The position numbers and the translations under genes are program-made. Positions 1 through 9,528 of a stretch of DNA of 64,000 nucleotides are shown in pieces. This DNA comes from CAWKKW01 sp963850345. Its GTDB lineage: Bacteria > Acidobacteriota > Terriglobia > Terriglobales > Acidobacteriaceae. The first letter of the stretch is position 1. Every line of letters begins with the position of its first letter. The stretch is taken from assembly GCA_963850345.1 (NCBI GenBank), contig CAWKKW010000003.1, positions 186,001 to 250,000 on the forward strand, given 5' to 3'. Below the pieces are notes generated by a model. It was not told the DNA's origin and did no database searches. It worked only from the letters and a program-made list of their open reading frames with translations.

Positions 1-1533
1 TCTCCCCGCGCGATCAGCGGCGCCAGGCACGCGACAACTGGAAGTATCAGCGCGACGCTGCCCGCTTGAACCGCGACTACTGGCGCAGTATGCGCCGGCC
101 ATCGATCACCGGGCCTTTCGTCCTGATCCTGATCGGCATCGTGGCGCTGCTGCTCGAAACCGGCAAGATCAACGGCATGGCGTTCTGGGACTGGTATGGC
201 CGTTGGTGGCCGCTGCTGCTGATCCTGATCGGCATGGTCTCGCTGCTGGAGTGGTATCTGGACCGCAACCAGGGCTACGTGCGGAGGCACACGGGCGGCG
301 GACTGGTGGTGCTGATCCTGCTGCTGGCGTTTGTGGGACATTCCTGGCATTTCTGGGGCCCGCTGCGCGATCAGTTCTCTCCAGACGACGACAACAACTT
401 CTTCTCCTTCATGGGCGAGGAACACGATAACGACAGCGAAGCTGCCAACGAATTGCCGGCGCACTCGGCGGTTCTGATCCAGAACCCGCATGGAAGCGTA
501 ACAGTAACGGCCTCAAGCGACAACCAGATGCACGTACGGTCGCACCAGGTGGTGCGGACCACCTCGGACAACGACGCCAAGCGAATCTTCCATCAACTCG
601 AGCCAAAGATCAGCGTGAACGGCACCAGCGCGCAGATGCGGGTCGATGGCTCGAACGAGGGCCATTCCGATCTGACGATTGAGCTGCCGGCGGATGCCAC
701 GCAGCGATATCACCGCGGGGCATGGAGACGTGACGCTTGAAGGACTCAAAGGGGCGTCGAACGTGTCCGCTTCGCATGGCGACGTGAAGCTGGACGGCAT
801 AAACGGCAATGTTCACACGCACATGAGCAAGGGCGATTTCTCGGCGCATTCGATCAAGGGCGACCTGACAGTCGAAGGGCACCTGGGCGACGTGACCATC
901 TCGGATGTGCAAGGCAAGGCTATGTTGAATGGCGATTTCTTCGGAGATACGCACCTGGAGCATGTAAGCCAGAATGTGCATTTCCATTCCAGCCGCACGG
1001 AGTTGGAGCTGGGCAGGCTGGATGGGGACATCACGATGGATTCGGACGATCTGCACATCACGCAGGCGGCCGGGCCGGTGCGGGTGGTGACGCGTTCCAA
1101 GAACATCGAAGCGACGCAGATCTCGGGCGATATTCACATCGAGGACACCAACGGCGAGGTCAACATCGTCGCGGTCAACCCGCTGGGCAACATCGTCGTG
1201 AACAACAAGAATCAGCCGGTCACGCTGACGTTACCGCAGAATGCGAATTTCACCATCAATGGCAACACCACGGAAGGCGACGTGGAGACGGACTTCGGGT
1301 TGAACGTAACCGGATCAGACAATCGGCACAATGTTTCGGGTCAGGTAGGCAAGGGTGGCGTCAAGATCGAGGTGAACCAGGATCATGGCGACATTCGAGT
1401 GCGCAAGGGGGAAAACACGGCGCTGATGCCGGCGGCACCTCCAGCGGCTCCAGAGCCGCCGCCACCGCCTCCGCCTAACGCAAAACACCTGCGTTCGCCT
1501 AAGGGCGCTGCAGCACAGCCATCCGTTCAGTAA
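1..1533 (+). pseudogene. DUF4097-type envelope protein, 5'-partial and frameshifted
   Basis: The reading frame is already open at base 3 and runs with no obvious start into a membrane segment (FVLILIGIVALLLE) and a second hydrophobic pair, so the true start lies before the window. The part up to about base 700 ends in TIELPAD, and the continuation (ITAGHGDVTLEGLKG and many further G-D-V/T repeats typical of DUF4097 beta-solenoid proteins) is in the next frame. One extra base near 697-703 restores a single protein ending in a Pro-rich tail. The N-terminal membrane helices resemble LiaF/DUF5668-type anchors. The likely role is an envelope protein with an extracytoplasmic beta-solenoid; function unknown. 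Its 3' end overlaps convergent cmk by 35 bp. It could be a genuine pseudogene or a sequence error, because the sequence on both sides of the shift looks intact. Confidence 0.7.
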
Positions 1534-2185
1534 TGATGGCTTCAATGCGGGCCACCACTTCTTCGAAGCTGAGGTGAGTGGAATCGATCACAACAGCATC
1601 GGGCGCTGCCTTCAACGGAGACAGCGCCCGCGTGCGGTCTCGCTGATCGCGTTCGCGAATCTCCTGCAGGATAGTCTCGGGCGCCGTTGTATCGGACGGG
1701 CCGATCTGCTGATAGCGGCGCTGGCCGCGAACTTCCGGAGCGGCGTCGAGAAAGATTTTAACGTCGGCATGGGGAAAGACGGCGGTGCCGATATCGCGGC
1801 CTTCCATCACCACTCCGCCCGACTGGCCGAGTTGCCGCTGCAGATTGACCATCCAGGCGCGGATCGCAGGATGCACGCTGACCTGAGACGCGGCTTCGGT
1901 AACGTTGGGCTCGCGAACCCGCCTAGTCACGTCCTCTCCATCCAGAAACACGCGATTGCCGCTCTCGGCGGGCTGCAGGCGGACAGTGGTTTTGCCGGCC
2001 AAGCTGGCGAGCGCAGCTTCATCGCTGGTAGGGATCTGGTGTTCCAGAGCCTTGAGCGCGAACGCCCGGTACATGGCTCCGGTCTCGAGATTGAGCAGCC
2101 CGAAGCGCGCGGCTATGCGAGCTGCGAGGGTGCTCTTACCGGCCCCCGCGGGACCATCGATCGCGACGATGAAGGGTCGGCTCAC
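1499..2185 (-). CDS. cmk: Cytidylate kinase
   Basis: Phosphorylates CMP/dCMP with ATP in pyrimidine nucleotide salvage and synthesis; cytoplasmic. The N-terminus carries the Walker A loop DGPAGAGKSTLA and the cmk-typical LETGAMYRAFA. EGRDIGTAVFP and the DxxRAxSPLKAAPDAVVIDST C-terminal pattern are also characteristic. Length 228 aa is normal. The start is GTG at 2185, sharing four bases (GTGA) with the stop of the upstream gene, so the two are likely translationally coupled. Its 3' end overlaps the convergent DUF4097 gene. Confidence 0.95.
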   Translation of the reverse strand: MSRPFIVAIDGPAGAGKSTLAARIAARFGLLNLETGAMYRAFALKALEHQIPTSDEAALASLAGKTTVRLQPAESGNRVFLDGEDVTRRVREPNVTEAASQVSVHPAIRAWMVNLQRQLGQSGGVVMEGRDIGTAVFPHADVKIFLDAAPEVRGQRRYQQIGPSDTTAPETILQEIRERDQRDRTRALSPLKAAPDAVVIDSTHLSFEEVVARIEAIITERMAVLQRP

Positions 2186-4656
2186 TCCGGTCTCCGCTTA
2201 GGGCCTCCGGGCGGTCTGCTGGAGGGCCGGCCGGGGTTGCGACCGGGTGGACGGGTCGAAGAAGAACGGCTGGGTGGTCGGCCCGAAGGACGACTGTAGG
2301 GACGATCGGCGGAACCGCCCGTGGAACGACCTCGGGGCGAATCGTCGCGCGGACCGGAGCTGCGAGGTTTCCCGAAGGCTGGTTTGCCGGCTCGCTTGAA
2401 CCCACCGGCGGAAGGACGCCTGTTCTCACCACGAGGAGGGCCGGAGCGTTCGCGGAAGGGGCGCTCGCCTCCGGCAGGCCTGTCGGCTCCGGTGGGCCGG
2501 TCGCCTCTCGGCGGAGCGGAAGTGGGACGGCCAGCGCCGGGACGAGCATCGCGGGTTCCAAAGCTGCGACTGCCCGCACTGGTGGGACGCGGCGGGCGTG
2601 AGCCTCCAGCGTTGCTTCGTGGAGAAAAGCTTGGCTTACCTGGGCCCGGCCGACCGGAGCCGGCAAATCTGGGCTTACCGGTTTGGCCTTCGGGACGCGG
2701 GCGGCCTGGGCCGGCTGGACGATCACCGGAAGGACCGTCACTGGATGGGCGACCGCCGGAGGGGCGATTCCCGAATGGACGAGCGCCCGTCGGACGAGGG
2801 CCGCCGAATGAGCGACTGCCACCGGGTGCACCACCGGGCCGCGTGGGACGAAAAGTTGGACGCGCTCCGGAGGGCGGCTGCGATTCGCCGGTCTTCCTCC
2901 GAGGTTTGAAGTCTTTGAAATCGCCCTTCGGCTTGAAATCGCCCTTCGTCTTGAAGTCCCCTTTTGGCCTGAAATCGCCCTTCGGCTTGAAGCCTTCGCG
3001 GCGAGGAAAGGCTGGGGATGGCCGCTCGGGACGGCCTTCCTGGGGCTGGTCGCCGGTGCGGGGTGGGCGCGACGCGTACGGCCGCGACGAACCAGTGGAT
3101 TCCCTGCGCGGCTCGCGGCCAGGGCGGAAGGTGCCTTCGCGACGAGGGGGGCGACCCTCTCCGGCACCCGTGGCGGGGCGGGAGTTGCGCGGGGCAAACC
3201 CGGGAGTACGAGGGCGGAACTCGCCGCCCGTCTTCGGACGAAATTCTCCCTCTGCTTTGGGCCGGAATGCGTTACCGGCTCTCGGCCGGAATTCGCCACG
3301 ATCTTCGCGACGCTGCGGCGGACGGGAACCAGCCGCGCGATCAGAGAACGGCTTTCTCTCTGCCGAAGGGCCGGGTTCGAAGGAACCGGGCTTACTGGCG
3401 GGACGGCCTTCGCGCGGCCATCTCGCTTTGGGATCCCTGGCTGCGGGTGACTTAGCGAATCCGGGCTTGCCTTTGTCTTTCCACGGAGGACGCGCAGGCG
3501 TGCGTTCGCGGCGTGGGGCGCGGTCCGAAGCCGCGTGCGACGAGAAACTGCGCGCTGCGGGTCGGCGATCCGAGCGGTCGGGGCGGTCGCCAGTGAAAGG
3601 CCGGGCGGCGGGCCGGGGACGTTCGGATCGAGGTTCGCCGGTGGGCGGAAGGTCCGCTTGCGCGGCCTTGCGACGGTCGAAGATGGGGCGTTCGGAGACG
3701 GGCCGGATGTCCAGGGTCGGGCTTTCAAGCACAGCCTGGGGCAGATCCGGCACGAAGGGACGGCGAGGCACGCGGCGTCCTACGGGCGTGGGCGCTTCGA
3801 CCTGCGATTCTTCAAACTCGGGCAGTGAGCCTTCAACAAAGAGCAGAGTTTCGCGATCGAGCGTAGTCATCGAAAGCTGGCGCGTGGCGGTGAGCCCGCG
3901 AATCACTTCGCGTACCTTGGATCGCGAGGAGAGCGGCGAGAGGAAGATTTCGGCATCTTCGCTGGTCGCGGCCACGGCTGTGGTGAAGTAGAGCGAGGCC
4001 AGCACCGACAGGGCGGTCACCTGCGACATATTGATGGCGGATTGAAGCGCCTTTTGATGACGAGTCTGGAGAGCTTCCCACAGGGTCGGTTCGCCGTCCA
4101 GCTGGTAGAGCGGGGTCACGCGGAGCGATCCCCACAGTTCGTAGAGCGCGCGGACCACGGCAGCCTCTGTGAGTTCCCTGCCGAGTGAATCTTGAATCTC
4201 GCTGGCGGTGAGTACGCCACGGCGTTCGAGCAGCTTCCACACTTCAGAGACCAGAGGCGAAACGCGAGCCGTGCCGGAGGTGCCGGGCGCATGCTTCCAG
4301 TCCCGATCGCCGCGCAGGGCGTAGACGAAGGGCAGGGTGTCGGGGCTGACGATGAAATCGGGATGATCGGCTGTCGTGCCAAACAGATTGAGCGGCACGG
4401 CTGCATTCGATTCGATCAGCCGGGCGACCATCTGCATGGAGGTCTCAATGGCAGTGCGCGGCGGAGTGGCATTGGATTCGCCGAGGGTCGCTTCGACGAA
4501 CGAAGGCGCAGGAGCGGGAATCTGTGCTCGGCGAGGAAGAAAGAGGCACAGGCCCGACTGCTGCAGCCATGCCTGAGCGTCTTCCTCGGTCAGGATCGGT
4601 TGTGAATTTTGGCGCCAGCGTAGGGCGCGCGATGCCTGTAGTTGTTCTGATGTCAA
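2182..4656 (-). CDS. Winged-helix (AlkZ-like?) protein with long Arg/Gly/Pro-rich disordered tail
   Basis: I choose the TTG start at 4656 (protein begins MTSEQLQASRALRW) because it has an AAGAAGG ribosome site at good spacing and avoids the mutL coding region; about 824 aa. Residues 1-285 look folded, alpha/beta with winged-helix-like stretches (VSPLVSEVWKLLERRGVLTA, ELTEAAVVRALYELWGSLRV), and remind me of AlkZ/YcaQ-related DNA-repair proteins, but I cannot assign activity. Residues about 290-824 are low complexity, dominated by R, P, G, S, K, F with RPxG, RPSG and FKPKGD motifs, and look intrinsically disordered and strongly basic, like nucleic-acid-binding RGG tails. It sits between mutL and cmk and overlaps cmk by GTGA. 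Function unknown; nucleic-acid binding is inference. Confidence 0.7.
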   Translation of the reverse strand: MTSEQLQASRALRWRQNSQPILTEEDAQAWLQQSGLCLFLPRRAQIPAPAPSFVEATLGESNATPPRTAIETSMQMVARLIESNAAVPLNLFGTTADHPDFIVSPDTLPFVYALRGDRDWKHAPGTSGTARVSPLVSEVWKLLERRGVLTASEIQDSLGRELTEAAVVRALYELWGSLRVTPLYQLDGEPTLWEALQTRHQKALQSAINMSQVTALSVLASLYFTTAVAATSEDAEIFLSPLSSRSKVREVIRGLTATRQLSMTTLDRETLLFVEGSLPEFEESQVEAPTPVGRRVPRRPFVPDLPQAVLESPTLDIRPVSERPIFDRRKAAQADLPPTGEPRSERPRPAARPFTGDRPDRSDRRPAARSFSSHAASDRAPRRERTPARPPWKDKGKPGFAKSPAARDPKARWPREGRPASKPGSFEPGPSAERKPFSDRAAGSRPPQRREDRGEFRPRAGNAFRPKAEGEFRPKTGGEFRPRTPGFAPRNSRPATGAGEGRPPRREGTFRPGREPRRESTGSSRPYASRPPRTGDQPQEGRPERPSPAFPRREGFKPKGDFRPKGDFKTKGDFKPKGDFKDFKPRRKTGESQPPSGARPTFRPTRPGGAPGGSRSFGGPRPTGARPFGNRPSGGRPSSDGPSGDRPAGPGRPRPEGQTGKPRFAGSGRPGPGKPSFSPRSNAGGSRPPRPTSAGSRSFGTRDARPGAGRPTSAPPRGDRPTGADRPAGGERPFRERSGPPRGENRRPSAGGFKRAGKPAFGKPRSSGPRDDSPRGRSTGGSADRPYSRPSGRPPSRSSSTRPPGRNPGRPSSRPPGGPKRRPE
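2914..2985 (-). repeat. Four tandem 18-bp coding repeats (F-K/R-x-K-G-D)
   Basis: Four consecutive 18-base units, with a partial fifth, differ by only a few bases and encode the hexapeptide FKPKGD or its variants FRPKGD and FKTKGD inside the disordered tail. The third unit (2950-2967) is the most diverged. This is the clearest recently expanded piece of the tail. Confidence 0.85.
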
Positions 4657-4759
4657 AAGAAGCCTTCTTCTCAGCGTTGGTGACTGCGTTGTTCCCCTGA
4701 GGGATTGCGAGTTGAGCGAGGTTCCCTGGAGAACGCGAAACGGAGGACCACGGGAAGGC

Positions 4760-6738
4760 TCAAATGCGCTGAAACGCGCGCTGGATGTCCTTCCAAGCAT
4801 ACCGCAACGCGATGGGGCGGCCGTGAGGACAGCTGGTGGGGTGCTCGGTTTTGGCGAGTTCGGCGAGCAGCCATTCCATGCGCAGCGGATCGAGCGGAGT
4901 GTTGACCTTGATGGCGGCGTGGCAGGCGATCGACGCAGCAATCCGGGTGCGGGCTAGCTGCAGATTTTCTGACTGCGTCTCCCGTTCGGTCTGTTCCAGC
5001 ACCTCGATGAGCATCCGTTCCAGATGTTTGCCTTGAAGCCCGACCGGCGCTGCCTTGATAGCGATGGTGCGCGGACCGAAGGGCTCCACTTCAAAGCCGT
5101 TGCGTTCCAGTTCTCCCGCGATGCCGGCGAAGACGACCATCTGCTGGGGCATGAGCTCGACCAGCATGGGCATAAGCAGACGCTGGCGCTGCACCTGTTC
5201 CACTTCTCGCTCGCGCAGGACTTTTTCAAAGAGCACGCGCTCATGGGCGACGTGCTGGTCGACGATCCAGAGGCCTTCGTCATTCACGGCCAGGATGAAG
5301 GACTCGCGCAGTTGGCCTAAGGCCTTGAGCGAGGCCAACGAGTTCAGGCTGGGCGATTCAGGCATACCCTGCGCGTCGTCGAGCGGCGATTGCGAGGCGC
5401 AGTTGTGAATTGGCGGGAGGCCAGCGACATCTTCGCTGAACCCTGAGATCGGGCTGACATTTGGGAACTCCAACTTGCCGGGAATCGGCAGCGGCTCTTT
5501 GGGCGTGAGCCGAAACTCGTTCGGCATCGGCGGCATCGGGCGGTGGAGACGACTCCGGCTTTGGCGCGGGGAGACGTGCCATCCGGCTCGCCGGGCATAC
5601 GGAGACACATCGGGCATGAGGGCCGGCGTGGCATTCGCGTTGGTAGTCAGCGCGGTAAGAAATGCAGCAGCGGGACGCGCCTTCATCAGCGCGTTGCGCA
5701 GGCTGTCTCGCACAAAGTCGTGGACGAAACTGGACTGGCGGAAGCGAACCTCGGTCTTGGCGGGATGAACGTTGACGTCGACCTCCTCGGGCGGCATCTC
5801 GAGAAACATCAGGATGACCGGGAAGGAGGTGGGCGGAAGGATGTTCCGGTAGGCTTCGCTGACTGCGTGCAGGATGAGGCGATCGCGGATGAGCCGGCGA
5901 TTGACGAAGACGTAGATGGAATTGCGGTTGAGCTTCTGCAGTTCCGGCTTGGAGAGAAAGCCGCTCAGTCGCAGAAAACCGGGGGTGGGCGCCTGATAGT
6001 CCGCGTCGCGCTTCCAGGGTGGAGGCTCGGGCAGGCCAGCGCGGTCAAGGTGGATCTCCGCCGCGACCGGCACCAACTGGGCGAGGGTTTCACTGCCGAA
6101 GATCTGGTAGATGCGTTCGGAGGGCTGCTGTACGGGGGGCGCAACCAGCAGCGCGTGGGTCGAGGAATGAAGCTCGAAATGCTTGTCAGGATGAGCGAGC
6201 GCGTAATGTGTCACCAACGCCGTTACGTGAGACAAGCTCGGTGTTTTCTGCCTTGAGAAATTTGCGCCGCGCGGGCGTGTTGAAGAAGATGTCGCGCACG
6301 GCAATCGTGGTTCCGGGTGTGACGCCGGCATCCTGCACGCTGAGCATCTTGCCGCCGAGAATCTCGATGGCGGTGCCGGCCGGCTCGTCCGCCATACGGG
6401 TGACCAGTTCAAGACGCGAGATGGAGGCGATGGACGGCAGCGCCTCACCGCGGAAGCCGAGGGTTGCGATCGAAAGCAGATCGTCGCTGGAGCGAATCTT
6501 GGAAGTGGCGTGGCGTTCAAAGGCGAGCATGGCATCGTCGCGGCCCATGCCGTGGCCGTTATCAGCAATGCGAATGAGCTTTCGACCGCCGGCTTCGACT
6601 TCAATGCGAATGCGGGTCGCACCGGCATCGAGTGGCATTCTCGAGCAGCTCTTTGACCACAGACGCGGGACGGTCCACCACTTCGCCGGCGGCGATCTGG
6701 TTGGCAACCTGGTCGGAGAGGATGCGGATGCGGCCCAT
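4760..6738 (-). pseudogene. mutL: DNA mismatch repair protein MutL with two frameshifts
   Basis: MutL couples MutS mismatch recognition to strand incision. The N-terminus is standard: MGRIRILSDQVANQIAAGEV from ATG at 6738, then the GHL ATPase motifs DNGHGMG and TLGFRGEALPSI. An extra base near 6633 breaks the frame in ENALDAGAT, and a second extra base near 6234 breaks it between ENTEL and SHVTALVTHYA. With both removed it is a normal full-length MutL of roughly 658 aa. The C-terminal domain has DQHVAHERVLFE (canonical DQHA changed to DQHV), ACHAAIK and CPHGRP, as in MutL proteins with endonuclease activity in bacteria without MutH. As written, the sequence gives no full MutL; this is either a mutator-type loss or a sequence error. 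Confidence 0.85.
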
Positions 6739-6873
6739 CTCAACTCACCTTAGCAGGGTGGCCGCAGCGGAAAACAAGGAAGGGGCGAGAACTAAGGAGC
6801 GACGGGCGACGAGAGAACAGCGGAGGCACGAGACCTGTTCCGGTCTGCGCGCGGCTCCGCTGTTCGGGTTCGG

Positions 6874-8442
6874 CTACTTCGATGCGCGTGCGAGTTTCCC
6901 GCGACGGCCCGCGGCGCGACGCTTAGGCGCCGGTGCTGGAGGCAGCGGCAGTCCGGCGTTGGTGGCTGCCGGCAGGCGATCTCCCATCACGTGCAGGCGA
7001 AGGAAGTTGGTTGATCCACTCTTGGTGCGCGTGCCGGCGACGATGCCGACGATCTCATGCGGGCGAACGTGGCCACCCTCTTCGAGCAGGCGTTCGGCGG
7101 TGTCGACCATTTGTTCAGCGGTGTAGTTCTTTTGACAACGCAGCGGGTGTACGCCCCACAGGAGCGTCATGCGATTGATGACCGCTTCGACGCTGGAGAG
7201 CGCGAAGATTTGCGGGCGGGGCCGATACTTCGAAAGCTGGCGGGCGGTGGTGCCGGTCTCCGTGAAGACGGCGATGGCGCTCAGGTCGAGATCCTCGGCG
7301 GCGTGGGCCATCGACTCGCAAATGGTTTCGCCGATCGAAAGCCGGACGTGCTTGGAATGAACCGTATCGAGCGGAGGCAGATCGCGCATCTGCGTCTCTG
7401 TTTCGGTGACGATCTTGGCCATCATCTTGACCGCCTCGACCGGATACTTGCCGGCGGCGCTTTCAGCCGAGAGCATGACGGCATCGGTGCCGTCGTAGAC
7501 TGCGTTGGCGACGTCGCTGGCTTCGGCGCGGGTTGGGCGCGGGTTCTCGATCATCGACTCAAGCATCTGAGTCGCGGTGATGACGGGCTTGCGGTATTCA
7601 GAGGCGCGGCGGATGACGTGCTTCTGAATCGCGGGAACTTTTTCAGGCGGAACCTCAACGCCGAGATCGCCGCGCGCGACCATGATGCCGTCCGCGGTTT
7701 CGAGAATGCTTTCGAGATGTTCGATAGCCTGCGGCTTTTCAAGCTTGGCGATGACCCAGGTGTCGGCGCCGAGCGCGGCGATCCGGTACTTGACCAGCCG
7801 AACATCTTCAGCGGTGCGAACGAAGGAGACGGCGACAGCATCGACGCCGGCCTTGATGGCGAACTCCAGATCTTCTTCATCCTTCGCGGTCAGTGAGGGC
7901 ACACGCACGGGAATACCGGGGAGGTTGATTCCCTTGTGTTCGCCGAGCATGCCGCCATTGATGACGTCGCACACCACATCTTCGCCGTCGACTTCGACGA
8001 CGCGGAGTTCGATCAATCCGTCAGAGAGCAGGATGCGTGCGCCGGCTTCGAGATTCTCTGCGAGCGTCTTGAAGGTGGTACCGATCAGATTTGCGGTGCC
8101 GGCGACATCCTTGGGAGTAATGGTGAGTCGCTGTCCGGCTTTCAACTGCACGGGAACTTTGTTTTTGAGGCGGCCGGTGCGGATCTTTGGTCCTTGCAAG
8201 TCGCCCATGATGCAGATGGGCTTGCCTTCTTCGGCGGACACCTTGCGCACCATGTCGATTAGCTTTTGTTTTTCGGGCTGTGTGCCGTGAGAAAAGTTCA
8301 ACCGGGCTACGTCGAGACCGGCGCGCACGAGTTCGCGAAAGGCAGCTTCAGTATTGGAAGCGGGGCCGAGCGTGGCTACGATTTTGGCCCGGCGTTGCCC
8401 GGCCGATGGATTTGTGCCAGCTTCAGCAAGAAAAAAGCTCAT
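6874..8442 (-). CDS. pyk: Pyruvate kinase
   Basis: Converts phosphoenolpyruvate and ADP to pyruvate and ATP, the last step of glycolysis. The sequence contains RAKIVATLGPAS, ARLNFSHG, GDLQGPKIRTG, the active-site Lys/metal segment VIAKLEKPQAIEHL, MVARGDLGVEVP and ATQMLESM. About 522 aa; the last ~50 residues extend beyond the usual C-terminal domain and end in a basic PKRRAAGRRGK stretch. The ATG at 8442 is preceded by a GGGGGA ribosome site at close spacing. It lies 135 bp downstream of the mutL start, on the same strand. Confidence 0.95.
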   Translation of the reverse strand: MSFFLAEAGTNPSAGQRRAKIVATLGPASNTEAAFRELVRAGLDVARLNFSHGTQPEKQKLIDMVRKVSAEEGKPICIMGDLQGPKIRTGRLKNKVPVQLKAGQRLTITPKDVAGTANLIGTTFKTLAENLEAGARILLSDGLIELRVVEVDGEDVVCDVINGGMLGEHKGINLPGIPVRVPSLTAKDEEDLEFAIKAGVDAVAVSFVRTAEDVRLVKYRIAALGADTWVIAKLEKPQAIEHLESILETADGIMVARGDLGVEVPPEKVPAIQKHVIRRASEYRKPVITATQMLESMIENPRPTRAEASDVANAVYDGTDAVMLSAESAAGKYPVEAVKMMAKIVTETETQMRDLPPLDTVHSKHVRLSIGETICESMAHAAEDLDLSAIAVFTETGTTARQLSKYRPRPQIFALSSVEAVINRMTLLWGVHPLRCQKNYTAEQMVDTAERLLEEGGHVRPHEIVGIVAGTRTKSGSTNFLRLHVMGDRLPAATNAGLPLPPAPAPKRRAAGRRGKLARASK

Positions 8443-8516
8443 CAATCCCCCAGAACTACTTTCAATTTCCTAATGATTGTCAGCCCTATTTTAACTCGGG
8501 AACGGAAGCACACCGC

Positions 8517-9414
8517 TTAAGGATGTTTCCGCTCGGAGGAAGTTATCAGAATTTCACGCTCATTCGGATCGTGATTGGTTGCAGGGGCCTGGTCGAAGGG
8601 AAAGATCTGGGCATTGAACTCCGCGCCGATGAGCACGCTGAGCGAGGTGATGTACAGCCATACCAGCGTGGCGACGGTGGCCGCCAGTGATCCATAGACG
8701 AGCGTGTACTGCCCGTGGGTGACATACCAGCCATAGGCCAGGGTGGCGAGAAACCAGGTGATTGTGGCCATCGCGGCGCCGGGCAGAACGTGTCGCCAAC
8801 TGCGGATGTGCGGTGTGCCAAAGCGGTAGATCGCGGCCAGCACGGTGATTCCGCAGATGAGGCGCGATCGACCAGCGCACCATTCTCCAGGCAAAGATCA
8901 CGTAGGTGCGGAGTTCATGATCGGCGTTCAGCACCATCCAGTTCTCGATCGGGTGACCGAAGGCGACCAGCAGGGTGGCGAAGGTCATCGGCACGATGCA
9001 GACGGGAATGAGGCTCAAGGCCATGATGCGGGTGTGCCAGAATCCCCACGTGCCGCGAGGGAGACGATAGGCGCGGCGGAAGCCCTCCATGAACGTGAGA
9101 GTGATGCCCATGGCGCCAAGCAGGGTGACGACGATCGCGGACCAGATCAGCTTTAAGGTGGGCGGATGCTGATCCTGAAAATAGGACTGGATCAGCGTCA
9201 TGGTCTCCGGTGGAATGACCTGGTCGAAGGCGGAGTGCAGTTCCCCGCGCAGGACCTGCGCATCCGGCGCAACGGCGACGACGGTGGTGAACACCAGCAT
9301 GGCCGGAAACAGGCAGAGGATGCCAGAGTATGCCGCGGCCTTGGCATAGGTGAAGTTGTCGTGCGACATCCCCTTCCATAAGGCTCTTCGGAATTGGTGG
9401 AACGTGCGCAGCAT
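8517..9414 (-). pseudogene. YihY/BrkB-family membrane protein, frameshifted
   Basis: A polytopic inner-membrane protein of the YihY/BrkB (formerly RNase BN) family; exact role unknown. The first part, from ATG at 9414, has FTYAKAAAYSGILCLFPAMLV, the GAMGITLTFMEGFRRAYRLPRGTWGF-type conserved core and two further helices, ending at VIFAWRMVRWS. The continuation (LICGITVLAAIYRFGTPHIRS, then TLVWLYITSLSVLIGAEFNAQ, a hallmark of this family) is in the next frame. One extra base near 8862-8872 joins them into about 298 aa, a normal size. Either the last third is lost or the sequence has a one-base error here. Confidence 0.8.
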
Positions 9415-9528
9415 ACGCTTGCAGACTAACTCAGCCAGGCGCACGGGCCAACAGGTTGTGCGCCCTCTCGCAGGGCGAGTAGCCTGCAAGGGAGCGAAGT
9501 TCAACGTCGAAGGAGCAAGAGGAGATTC

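Noticed and set aside
2321..3991. 556-codon open frame on the plus strand opposite the disordered-tail protein
   Set aside because: It is the complement of a Pro/Arg/Gly-rich GC-rich coding region, which is naturally open on both strands, and shows no domain or ribosome site.
8560..8890. Long reading frame continuing the YihY protein without frameshift
   Set aside because: After WRMVRWS it becomes Arg/His/Ser-rich and loses hydrophobicity, while the adjacent frame carries the true C-terminal family motifs.
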